From a virus: DNA of 23,613 nt. Under the pieces are notes generated by a model that was not told the DNA's origin, did not search any database, and worked only from the letters and a program-made list of their open reading frames with translations. The translations under genes and the position numbers were made by a program. Each line of letters starts with the position of its first letter. The first letter of the stretch is position 1. The stretch spans positions 1 through 23,613 of IMG/VR virus record IMGVR_UViG_3300036832_000728; one strand, given 5' to 3'. Positions 5,394-12,063 of the stretch are shown here, one piece after another.

Positions 5394-6743
5394 TTGGCCG
5401 CCTCTCGCGTCATCGGCATTGTCCGCGTGTCCCGCACGAAGGGCGTCGACATCGTGTCCCCGGGTGAGCAACGCGCCCGCCTTACCCAGTGGGCGAAGGA
5501 CAACCGCCACGACCTCGTTGAGGTCATGGAGGAGTTGGACGTTTCCGGCGGCACACCGCTCGCGCGGCGTAAGGGTTTGCTCCACGCCGTCGAGACCGTT
5601 GAGCGCGGCGGCGCCGACGTCATTGTGGCTTCCTACTTCGACCGGGTGTTCCGCTCGCTCGCCGTCCAAGCGGAGGTCATCGGCCGCGTGGAGGCCGCGG
5701 GCGGAAAGGTGTTTGCGTTGGACATCGGCCAGGTGTCCAACGCCACCGCGACCCAGTGGATGAGCAACACCTTTATCGGCACGATGGCGGAATACATGCG
5801 CCGGACGACCGCGGAGCGGACGCACGAATCCAAGGTGGCCGCCGTCATGCGCGGCGTGGCGCCGTATCCGCGCCTGCCTCTCGGTGTCCGCAAGAACGAG
5901 ACCACCGGCCGGGTTGAGCCGGACCCGGCGACCCGCGCCCTCGTCCTGGAGGCGTTCCGGATGAGGGCCAACGGTTCCACGCGGGCGGCCATCCGTGACT
6001 ACCTGATTGCGAACGGGCACACGCTCCTCCTTCGCACGATCACCGTCATGTTGGCCAATCGCCTCTACCTCGGTGAACTGGCCTTTGGTGACACGGTGAA
6101 CCCGGACGCGTGCGAGCCCATCGTTCCGGCGGCCCTGTTCCGGAAGGTTCAAACCATGTCGGTCCTGGCGGGACGTAAGGCTAAATCCGACCGCCTCCTG
6201 GCCCGCCTCGGAATCCTCCGGTGTGCCGGGTGTGACGGCCGCATGGTCGTTTTCACTTCCAAGCAACGCAACGGCACGTTGTCCATCGGCTACCGGTGCG
6301 GCAATAAAGAAACGTGCACGGAGCGCGCGGGCATCAACGCCGAGTGGATTGAGGAGGTGGCCCTTACGGCGACCCAGGAGGCGTTGCGCAAGTTTCAAGG
6401 GCGCGGCTCCAACGCCGTCAAGATCGAGGCGGCACGGGCGCGGCGTGACGGCGCCGTGGCGGCCCTGGAGGCGGCCGTGGAGGCGTTTGACGGCCTCGGA
6501 GTGGCGGCGGCCAAATCCAAGCTAGGGCGCCTCCAGGTGGAGGCGGACGCGGCCGCGGCGGCGTACGAGGAACTACTCGGCTCCACGGATTCGATCTTGC
6601 GCGCGTCGGTCGATGATTTTGACCGGGCGACCGCGGATGAGCAACGTCGCTTCGTGCGCTACGCGCTTGACCGGATCAAGGTCCGCAAGCATGGAGTCGG
6701 CGGCGACCGGGTGGAGGTCACGTTGGCTAACGCCGTCCTCTAG
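5394..6743 (+). CDS. int: Large serine recombinase (phage integrase)
   Basis: 449 aa, TTG start at 5394 immediately after the previous stop, with a GAGAGAGAGG ribosome-binding sequence. Catalytic domain: VRVS with nucleophile Ser13, SPGEQR near 22-27, and the YFDRVFRS block with Asp83, Arg84 and Arg87. A long helix (MSNTFIGTMAEYMRRTTAERTHE, residues about 123-145) leads to the recombinase domain with PYPRLPLGVRKN. A zinc ribbon follows: CAGC at 277-280 and Cys302/Cys308. Residues about 340-395 are an Ala/Glu-rich coiled coil, as in other large serine integrases. It should join phage attP and host attB without host factors. The length is at the short end for the class. The attP partner could not be fixed from sequence alone. 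Confidence 0.95.
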   Translation: MAASRVIGIVRVSRTKGVDIVSPGEQRARLTQWAKDNRHDLVEVMEELDVSGGTPLARRKGLLHAVETVERGGADVIVASYFDRVFRSLAVQAEVIGRVEAAGGKVFALDIGQVSNATATQWMSNTFIGTMAEYMRRTTAERTHESKVAAVMRGVAPYPRLPLGVRKNETTGRVEPDPATRALVLEAFRMRANGSTRAAIRDYLIANGHTLLLRTITVMLANRLYLGELAFGDTVNPDACEPIVPAALFRKVQTMSVLAGRKAKSDRLLARLGILRCAGCDGRMVVFTSKQRNGTLSIGYRCGNKETCTERAGINAEWIEEVALTATQEALRKFQGRGSNAVKIEAARARRDGAVAALEAAVEAFDGLGVAAAKSKLGRLQVEADAAAAAYEELLGSTDSILRASVDDFDRATADEQRRFVRYALDRIKVRKHGVGGDRVEVTLANAVL

Positions 6744-6861
6744 CAACCGTTGGGCGAAGCGGTCGAACGCGTCCTGGATTTCCGGGTCGGGTTCGGCCGC
6801 TTTTGTCGTTCGTCTGGCCGTCATGGGTGGGTCATACCGCACCCGCGGCGGCGGCGATGTT

Positions 6862-6911
6862 GTGTCTCACCGTGTCCGCCCGTGTCTCGCCGGGTCACAC
6901 CGTGTCAATCG
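6862..6911 (+). repeat. Five tandem 10-bp repeats (GTGTC-NNNCC)
   Basis: Consecutive units are GTGTCTCACC, GTGTCCGCCC, GTGTCTCGCC, GGGTCACACC and GTGTCAATCG. The GTGTC half is kept in four units and changed by one base in the fourth; the last two bases are CC in four units. The period is one DNA helical turn, so all sites face the same side. This is the layout of a cooperative binding array for a small DNA-binding protein, with the HTH gene starting 87 bp downstream. Confidence 0.82.
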
Positions 6912-6924
6912 CGCACTCTTCATT

Positions 6925-6963
6925 ACTCCGCGCAAATAGCGACTAAACCGTGCGCCGCGGAGT
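6925..6963. repeat. 8-bp inverted repeat ACTCCGCG ... CGCGGAGT
   Basis: ACTCCGCG at 6925-6932 and CGCGGAGT at 6956-6963 are perfect complements around a 23-base centre. The span (39 bp) is near that of serine-integrase sites, but the centre falls on a single base rather than a dinucleotide. It could instead be an operator or an mRNA leader hairpin for the HTH gene. Confidence 0.45.
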
Positions 6964-6997
6964 TTCGGATCGCGCCGCCACGTGGGAGGGTCCAAAC

Positions 6998-7237
6998 ATG
7001 GCAGGCGGCCACACTCCCGGCGGGGAGAGGTGGCTTACGTTGACCGAATCCGCGGCGCGGGCATCGGTAAGCCGTTCAACCCTCTACCGGGCGCGTGCGG
7101 CTGGCCGCCTGCCATTCCTCACCACGGCGTCCGGCCTCGTTCGGATTGTCCAATCGGACCTTGACGGGTGGGTGTTGGACGGGATGCCGACCGGGGACGG
7201 CGCCGCCGCGCGGCGGCCGCGGCACCCTCCACGCTAG
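6998..7237 (+). CDS. Small excisionase/MerR-like helix-turn-helix protein
   Basis: 79 aa from ATG at 6998-7000, with GGGAGG 8-13 bases upstream. LTLTESAARASVSRSTLYRARAAG followed by a short strand and hydrophobic LDGWVLDG is the HTH_17/excisionase (MerR-type) pattern: the Tyr-Arg-containing recognition helix is near residues 27-35, followed by a small wing (LVRIVQSDL). The C-terminal 15 residues are basic and Pro/Arg-rich. Such proteins bind short direct repeats and act as excisionases or transcription regulators. It lies just downstream of the five 10-bp repeats and on the integrase strand, so it may regulate the switch or control integrase direction. No classical repressor was found, so its exact role is open. 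Confidence 0.78.
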   Translation: MAGGHTPGGERWLTLTESAARASVSRSTLYRARAAGRLPFLTTASGLVRIVQSDLDGWVLDGMPTGDGAAARRPRHPPR

Positions 7238-7244
7238 GCGGCCG

Positions 7245-7339
7245 CGCCCGCCCGCCTCACGGTGTCAACGAGGGCGGGGCGGGTGCGGTCGTTCCCGGAG
7301 GGCGGGGCGGGTGACAGTCCCCCGACGGATCACCCGTCG
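7245..7339. terminator. GC-rich convergent intergenic region with repeats and hairpins
   Basis: Between the converging HTH gene and the late operon lie an imperfect stem (7245-7258 with 7270-7283, two bulges), two copies of a 16-bp sequence GAGGGCGGGGCGGGTG (7270-7285 and 7298-7313, period 28), and a perfect 6-bp stem CGACGG/CCGTCG (7323-7328 with 7334-7339) over the end of the membrane-protein gene. No T-tract follows any stem. Transcription termination from both sides is likely, but the form is not classical. Confidence 0.4.
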
Positions 7340-7539
7340 CCGCCCTCCTGCCGTTCCGGCGCATCGTAGTCGTTGCCCGCTTCGCGGTCGCGTTCAATGA
7401 ACACGCCCACCCGGAACCGGCGGGCCTTGGGCGGCGTCCGCGTGAACAGGGACCGGCCGGTGGCGATCAGCGCCAGGATGAGGACGAACGCCGCAACGGC
7501 CAGGACAATGATCGCGGCGTTGGACATGGCGAGCAACAT
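7330..7539 (-). CDS. Small membrane protein next to the endolysin (holin candidate)
   Basis: 69 aa from ATG at 7537-7539, with AGGG 7 bases upstream; a TTG two codons earlier is an alternative start. Residues about 6-27 form one long hydrophobic span (AAIIVLAVAAFVLILALIA), and the tail is polar with basic residues after the span (TGRSLFTRTPPKARRFR) and an acidic C-terminus. It directly follows the endolysin and is the last late gene, which is typical for a holin. Only one transmembrane span is visible, as in single-span class III type holins or in spanin-like accessory proteins. The lysis role is an inference from position and topology. Confidence 0.65.
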   Translation of the reverse strand: MLLAMSNAAIIVLAVAAFVLILALIATGRSLFTRTPPKARRFRVGVFIERDREAGNDYDAPERQEGGDG

Positions 7540-7548
7540 GGCCAAACC

Positions 7549-8454
7549 CTACGGCTCGCGGACACGCACGAACGCAATCGCGTAGGCCTCCCACTGGTTG
7601 CGTGTGCGCCGTTGCACCTCACCGCCATTGGAGTTGTTGGAGGCGGACGTGTTGCCCTCGATGGCCGTCCATTCGTTCGCGTTGCCGCCCTCAAAAATGC
7701 CGACGTGGTCGTAGTCGCCGCCGTCCCAGTCGTAACAAACCAGGTCGCCGGGGATCGGCGCCGTCGTGATTGACAACCCGTTACGGCCGTGGCGGGCGTC
7801 GTCCACGATGTACGGGACGTACGCGTACCGTTGGCCCTTCGCGAACGAGGGCGATCCGCCGAACGGGCCGACCTCAAACGCGTAGGTGCAAAACATCGCG
7901 CACCACGGTTGCCCGTCGGCGCCGTACCACGCGCCGAACGGTGTGCGGTTGGAGTTGGCGGGCGACTCCTTCGTCCCGAGCCATCGCGCGGCCTCCTGGA
8001 GTGCGGCGGCGCGCACGGTCGCCGCGGCCGGTGGCGCGTGAAACTTCGTGTAGGCCTCCGCAATCAGGTTTTGCGCGTTGGCGTCCATTGCCGGTTCGCC
8101 CGCGTGCGGGAGTCCGGCCGGTATCCGGATCGAGCGAAGGAGGTTGAACGTCGCCTCGCCAATGAACCCGGTGTCGGGCGTGATGTTTCCTTGGCGTTGC
8201 ACACCGGCGACGCCGGAGTCCTTGACGTTGCCGCCTGCCTTCCCGTGTGCGAACGCGTTGGAGTAGGCGCGGTCGAAGGTTTGCCATGGCCACCGTCCGG
8301 CGCGGGACACGGTGCGTTTGTACGCCTCGACGTCCGGGCCGTTGGACGAGGGCGTGTGTCCGGGCGCCGCGTCGGGCGGGTAGACGTTACGCGGGAACCC
8401 GAGCACGGGAACCATCGGCCCGCCCGGGTAGCCGTGTTCCCACCATTCACTCAT
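7549..8454 (-). CDS. Endolysin with CHAP amidase/peptidase domain
   Basis: 301 aa from ATG at 8452-8454, overlapping the preceding stop as ATGA; the upstream in-frame extension is Arg/Gly shadow sequence. Residues about 78-110 match a peptidoglycan-binding-1-like motif (GVAGVQRQ ... TGFIGEATFNLL). The C-terminal CHAP domain has the Cys-His-acid triad: Cys185 in QPWCAMFC, His250 in DYDHVGIF, and Glu266 with Asn268 in AIEGNT. CHAP enzymes cut amide bonds in the peptide part of peptidoglycan. There is no signal peptide, so export should depend on the adjacent membrane protein. The role is host lysis, which fits its place at the end of the late genes. Confidence 0.87.
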   Translation of the reverse strand: MSEWWEHGYPGGPMVPVLGFPRNVYPPDAAPGHTPSSNGPDVEAYKRTVSRAGRWPWQTFDRAYSNAFAHGKAGGNVKDSGVAGVQRQGNITPDTGFIGEATFNLLRSIRIPAGLPHAGEPAMDANAQNLIAEAYTKFHAPPAAATVRAAALQEAARWLGTKESPANSNRTPFGAWYGADGQPWCAMFCTYAFEVGPFGGSPSFAKGQRYAYVPYIVDDARHGRNGLSITTAPIPGDLVCYDWDGGDYDHVGIFEGGNANEWTAIEGNTSASNNSNGGEVQRRTRNQWEAYAIAFVRVREP

Positions 8455-8672
8455 GGCGCCTTCGCAAACACCGTCGGCGCGTCGGGCGGTGTCGCCGCGG
8501 CGGCCTCCGAGACACATGCGGAGCTACAAAAAACGTGCTGCGCGGACGGCTCGCCATAGACCTCGGAGTGGACGACGATCCATCCGGTAAGGTCATGCGG
8601 GTCGAGGTCATTGCCCGGGCAACTCTCGTTGTCACACACGACCGAGACCACGGTTTTTTCAGTTATCGGCAT
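8451..8672 (-). CDS. Small zinc-ribbon-like protein
   Basis: 73 aa from ATG at 8670-8672, preceded by AGGAGG with a 9-base spacer; the frame opens further upstream but without a better start. CDNESC (two Cys four apart) and FCSSAC (two Cys three apart) give four candidate Zn ligands (CX4C ... CX3C) separated by about 30 residues that include a GWIVVHSEV strand. This is a common layout in short actinophage zinc-binding proteins of unknown role. Its stop overlaps the endolysin start, and its own start lies within the 3' end of the preceding gene. Function unknown. Confidence 0.7.
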   Translation of the reverse strand: MPITEKTVVSVVCDNESCPGNDLDPHDLTGWIVVHSEVYGEPSAQHVFCSSACVSEAAAATPPDAPTVFAKAP

Positions 8673-8850
8673 CGGCGGGGACCTCCTGTTGTTGTCGCAG
8701 TTGCTCACGGAACGCATCAACGTATTCCGCGAGTTGGCCCATGTCATAGATGGCCACGGACTCCACGACGCGTTCCCCGACGATGCAACCGAGTTCGTCG
8801 CGTTCCAACAACACCGGTTGCACGATCACCTTTAGTAGTTCGTAGCTCAC
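8659..8850 (-). CDS. Small tail/late-region protein, function unknown
   Basis: 63 aa from a GTG at 8848-8850 that overlaps the fibre gene's stop as GTGA; a longer frame to 8949 is an Arg-rich shadow. It starts MSYELLKVIVQPVLLERD and ends in a polar Gln/Glu helix (YVDAFREQLRQQQEV). No transmembrane span or metal site. It is overlapped by 14 bp by the next gene. It resembles the short acidic proteins that follow tail-fibre genes in many actinophages. A fibre chaperone is one possibility, but nothing in the sequence shows it. Confidence 0.66.
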   Translation of the reverse strand: MSYELLKVIVQPVLLERDELGCIVGERVVESVAIYDMGQLAEYVDAFREQLRQQQEVPADADN

Positions 8851-10919
8851 GTCACCGTCACGCCTTTCCATACGCCGCCGACGCGCACCCACAACTTGCC
8901 CGCGGTCGAGTCGGCAACGAGGGTGCCGTCCGGCGGCGCGGCCGCCCAATCGGTATCGGCGGGCGTCCCTGCCTTGACCTTGGTGGCGACGCCGAGCGTG
9001 GCGGCGAAGTGGTCGTCCGTTTGCAGGCGGTCGGCGGCGGCCCGGTAGAGGCTTACGTCGGAACCGAGGTAGATACGGGCGCCCGTGTTGCCCGCATCAA
9101 CGGTGAGGTTGGTGCCGACATCGAGCGTTCCGTCCGTTTTGAGGCGGGCCGCACCGTTGCGGTAGAGCAGCGTGTCGGCGGCGGTTGTGCCGCCGATCCC
9201 CCATCGGTGCGTTCCGTCCGTGTCAATCTGGAGTCGAGGTTGGGTGTCGCCCGTGATGTAGGTCGTAGAGGCGGGACCGTTCGCCGCCCGGATCGACTGG
9301 AGGCCGCCACCGGGTCCGAGGTTTAGACCGGCGCCTACTCCTCCCGACCCGGTTGCCGTCAACGATCCGACGATCAAGTTTGTTTCGGTCTTTAGCCCCG
9401 TCCCGACACCCGGAGTTACCTGCCGGAAAAGGTCCGTGTCGGGTGCGGTCGCGCCGCCCGCGCCCCAATAGATCGCCCCGTTGGGAGTGACCGCGTAACG
9501 AGGCGAGGAGTCCGCGCCGATATACGAACCGAACACGTAGCCGCCCGAGACGGACGGATTGGCGACGAACGTAACGTTGGCGTCCTTGGCGACGATGCGC
9601 CCGTCCGTCGTGAGCACACCCGCCCCGGACCGGTAGAGGGTCGTGTCGGGCGCGGTGGCGCCGCCGGGTCCCCAATCCTGGCGGCCGCTCCCGAGCACGC
9701 GCCACGCGGGTTGCGCGTCACCGGCGGCGAGGAAGTTGGCGACGATCCGCGTGGCGGCGACAACGACGGTATCGGCGGGGAGGCCGACCGCCGACGCCGC
9801 CCAACGCACTCCGGTTGCCTGCGTTGAGTCGGCGGTAAGGACCTGCCCGTTGGCGCCGACCGTCACCTTCGCCGCGGTGTCCGCGCCGGTGCCCGCAACG
9901 AGGTCGCCCTTGGCGTCGAAGATCGGATCAGTTGCGACGGCGAGGTTGCCCTGCAATACCCACGTCGGCGTTGGGCCGCCCGTCGGTTTGAGTGCAAGCG
10001 TGATCGCGTAACCGTGATCGCTCGTGCTCACTGTGCTGATCGGCGTACCAGTCGCGCCAGCACTCGCCTGCGCTTTGTCGGAAACTGAGAGCCGTTGATC
10101 TGACGACGCGCCGACCTGGAGTCGTTCGGTGAACCCTGACGGCGGCGTGATGACGTTTGATGCCAAGAACGCGATGACCGCCTCGACCACGCGCCCGTTG
10201 GGTTGCGTCGTCGTGACAGATGGCCCGGTCGCCGTTGTGCCCGTGCCCCACGACGTACTCGCAATCACATCGAATGCGCCGCCGATGTACGCGAGGTAAC
10301 CGATTGACCACCAGGAGTTATCGGAGTGCGTGAGCGTGAGCGATGCGCCCTCGGTGCCGTCGGCGACGCGGGTGTAGACCTCCCATGTGTTGCCCGAGCC
10401 GCCCTGCGCTTGCAACGTCCAACCGGCGACGGGTTGCGTGTGCTCGTTGGGTGCGCCCGACGGCTCGGCGACGATCACCAACACGAGTTGATCGCCAACG
10501 GCGACGCCTGCGGGTTTGGCAATGGTGCGCGAGTAGCCGAGTCCGCTGTCCGTCGTCATCGAGCGGAACGCGGCGGCGGCGGCGACGTTCTGTTTTTGCC
10601 AAACGTCGCCGCTCGTTAGGTCGATGTAGCTGTCACCAAGGTTGCCGGTGCCGCTACCCGGCGACCCGTTGCCGAGCAACATTTGATTGCCGCCCGCGCC
10701 GAGAACGGAGGCTAACCCGGTGACATGCCCGTACGCGTCAATGGTGACGATGGGGACGTGTGACGCGTCACCGATTGGACCGGCCGCGCCGAGCGCGCCG
10801 TTTGTCTTGTGCTCAATCGTTACGTCGACGCGGTCGTTTGCGGAGTCGTCGGCGGTTGACGGAATGAGCATTCCCGACGGCGCCGTTTTGAAGTTGAGTC
10901 CGTTGCGGCTATACGCCAT
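8847..10919 (-). CDS. Long tail-fibre/minor tail protein with internal repeats
   Basis: 690 aa. Residues 1-110 include LLGNGSPGSGTGNLGDSYID, a collagen-like or fibre hinge type element. Residues about 118-328 form a beta-rich domain (AKPAGVAVGDQLVLV, AGWTLQ, ITPPSGFTERL, GYAITLALKP) as in phage adhesins. Residues about 330-380 hold the KGDLVAGTGADTAAK ... GQVLTADSTQATGVRW cassette common in fibres. The C-terminal half repeats a WGxGGxTAxDTxLYRxGAxxLxTDG-type unit at about 415-440, 480-505, 575-600 and, degenerately, 610-635. A trimeric fibre and receptor binding are likely by family. The start overlaps the LamG gene by 11 bp. Codon use in the middle is less GC-biased than in neighbours. Confidence 0.78.
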   Translation of the reverse strand: MAYSRNGLNFKTAPSGMLIPSTADDSANDRVDVTIEHKTNGALGAAGPIGDASHVPIVTIDAYGHVTGLASVLGAGGNQMLLGNGSPGSGTGNLGDSYIDLTSGDVWQKQNVAAAAAFRSMTTDSGLGYSRTIAKPAGVAVGDQLVLVIVAEPSGAPNEHTQPVAGWTLQAQGGSGNTWEVYTRVADGTEGASLTLTHSDNSWWSIGYLAYIGGAFDVIASTSWGTGTTATGPSVTTTQPNGRVVEAVIAFLASNVITPPSGFTERLQVGASSDQRLSVSDKAQASAGATGTPISTVSTSDHGYAITLALKPTGGPTPTWVLQGNLAVATDPIFDAKGDLVAGTGADTAAKVTVGANGQVLTADSTQATGVRWAASAVGLPADTVVVAATRIVANFLAAGDAQPAWRVLGSGRQDWGPGGATAPDTTLYRSGAGVLTTDGRIVAKDANVTFVANPSVSGGYVFGSYIGADSSPRYAVTPNGAIYWGAGGATAPDTDLFRQVTPGVGTGLKTETNLIVGSLTATGSGGVGAGLNLGPGGGLQSIRAANGPASTTYITGDTQPRLQIDTDGTHRWGIGGTTAADTLLYRNGAARLKTDGTLDVGTNLTVDAGNTGARIYLGSDVSLYRAAADRLQTDDHFAATLGVATKVKAGTPADTDWAAAPPDGTLVADSTAGKLWVRVGGVWKGVTVT

Positions 10920-12063
10920 TCAGCCATACCTTTGTTTTCGGTGTGGCGTAGGTGGTGCCGCCCGAGCCGTCGGCGGTTGCGACATATCCCGCGGGTGCGT
11001 CGGCGCCGCCGGGGAGTTCGGAGTGGAGGGTGCCGGGTGTTCCGGCGGGTCCGGTGCCGATGGTCGTTACCGCATACGTGTCACCCTCCGCGAGCACGGT
11101 CGCGTTGTAGATGTTCTGGACCTCGGCGAGTGTTAGAGCCTTACTGTAAATCTCTAGCTCATCGAGACACCCGGCGCCGTGAGAGAAACGCAAGTCATCC
11201 AAGTTGGCGCCGCCGAGCGTGAGCGTTACGCTGCTGCTGTCACCCGCGAGCACAACGGCGGCGGCGTTCCCGGTGAGCGTCGCTACGACGTTGCCGTTGA
11301 GATAGAACGTCCTCGTATAGACCGCGCCGACCTTCCCCAACGTCATCGCAAAGTGGTACCAACGATGCGCGATCAGTCCCGCCGACGATGCCCAAGTGTT
11401 CGCGCCGCCCATCGTGGTGTCCCAGGTGAGTACGCCCGTGGCGGGCGTGAACCCAAGATGACTCCCGGTGGTCGAGACGCCGTAAACGTGCTGGAGGTCG
11501 CCAAGCAGGTAGAACACGGGATCGGACGCGGTGACGTTTGAAATGTCGTTTTGGGTCTCGCTTGGCGGAATGTATTGCACCCAACAAACGAGCGACGCGC
11601 CCGCGCCGCTCCCGTTCGTCCAGAGCGTTTCCGGGAAACGCGTCGGCAGGGACACGCAAAGTTGCTCGCCCCAACTCGTCCATTGGTACTGATTGAAGTT
11701 GAAGCGGATACCGCCGTCGTTCAGCGTCGGGTCACCGAGCGTGAGGGCGCCGTCGATGTGTTGCGTTGGCAGGTGCGGGTCGCCGGGTCCGTAGAGGACG
11801 GCGGTATGGGGAATGTTGGCGTTGATCGCTTCGCCGTGGCGGCCGAGGCCGCTGCTGTCGAGCAACCAGTTGGGCGTATAAACCGCGGCCGACGGGAACG
11901 GTCCCGCCTCACCGAGGCGCCACCATCCCTCTAGGTGTCCCGGTGTGATGATCGCGCCCTCTAGCGACCCGCCGCCGAGCACCATGCCCTCCGGGAAGTG
12001 GATCGGGTCCGACCCGCCCGGTTCGTGGTCGCGTCCGTGGATGACAGGCTTTAGCGACGCCAT
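10909..12063 (-). CDS. LamG/concanavalin-like minor tail protein
   Basis: 384 aa. The N-terminus (LKPVIHGRDHEPGGSDPI) is a signature of actinophage tail-tip proteins. Residues about 90-310 form a jelly-roll/LamG-type sugar-binding domain: SLVCWVQYIP, HRWYHFAMTLGKVG, YLNGNVVATLTG and the closing LDELEIYSKALTLAEVQNIYN, the last being a strong LamG_3 marker. The C-terminal tail has GPAGTPG. This suggests binding of host surface glycans as part of the tail tip or baseplate. It is encoded between the distal tail protein and the fibre. Leu/Ala/Thr codons such as CTA, GCT and ACA near the C-terminus of the LamG domain differ from the usual codons of the neighbours. Confidence 0.8.
   Translation of the reverse strand: MASLKPVIHGRDHEPGGSDPIHFPEGMVLGGGSLEGAIITPGHLEGWWRLGEAGPFPSAAVYTPNWLLDSSGLGRHGEAINANIPHTAVLYGPGDPHLPTQHIDGALTLGDPTLNDGGIRFNFNQYQWTSWGEQLCVSLPTRFPETLWTNGSGAGASLVCWVQYIPPSETQNDISNVTASDPVFYLLGDLQHVYGVSTTGSHLGFTPATGVLTWDTTMGGANTWASSAGLIAHRWYHFAMTLGKVGAVYTRTFYLNGNVVATLTGNAAAVVLAGDSSSVTLTLGGANLDDLRFSHGAGCLDELEIYSKALTLAEVQNIYNATVLAEGDTYAVTTIGTGPAGTPGTLHSELPGGADAPAGYVATADGSGGTTYATPKTKVWLNGV

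Larger units (their letters stand above)
6744..6997. other. 254-bp control region between integrase and HTH gene
   Basis: This gap holds the five 10-bp repeats at 6862-6911 and an 8-bp inverted repeat at 6925-6963, then the HTH gene's GGGAGG ribosome-binding sequence at 6984-6989. No clear T-rich terminator was seen after the integrase. A short leftward reading frame (6573-6842) enters from the right but lacks a ribosome-binding sequence. Serine-integrase attP sites are often adjacent to the integrase gene, so this is one plausible place for attP. Confidence 0.6.

Noticed and set aside
5390-5623. Second leftward frame at the integrase start
   Set aside because: Ser/Thr/Arg-rich shadow of the integrase N-terminus without a ribosome-binding site.
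4896-6398. 500-aa leftward open frame opposite the integrase
   Set aside because: Its translation is His/Arg/Gly-rich without domain logic, while the + strand carries a full serine integrase with catalytic and zinc motifs. It is an antisense shadow produced by high GC.
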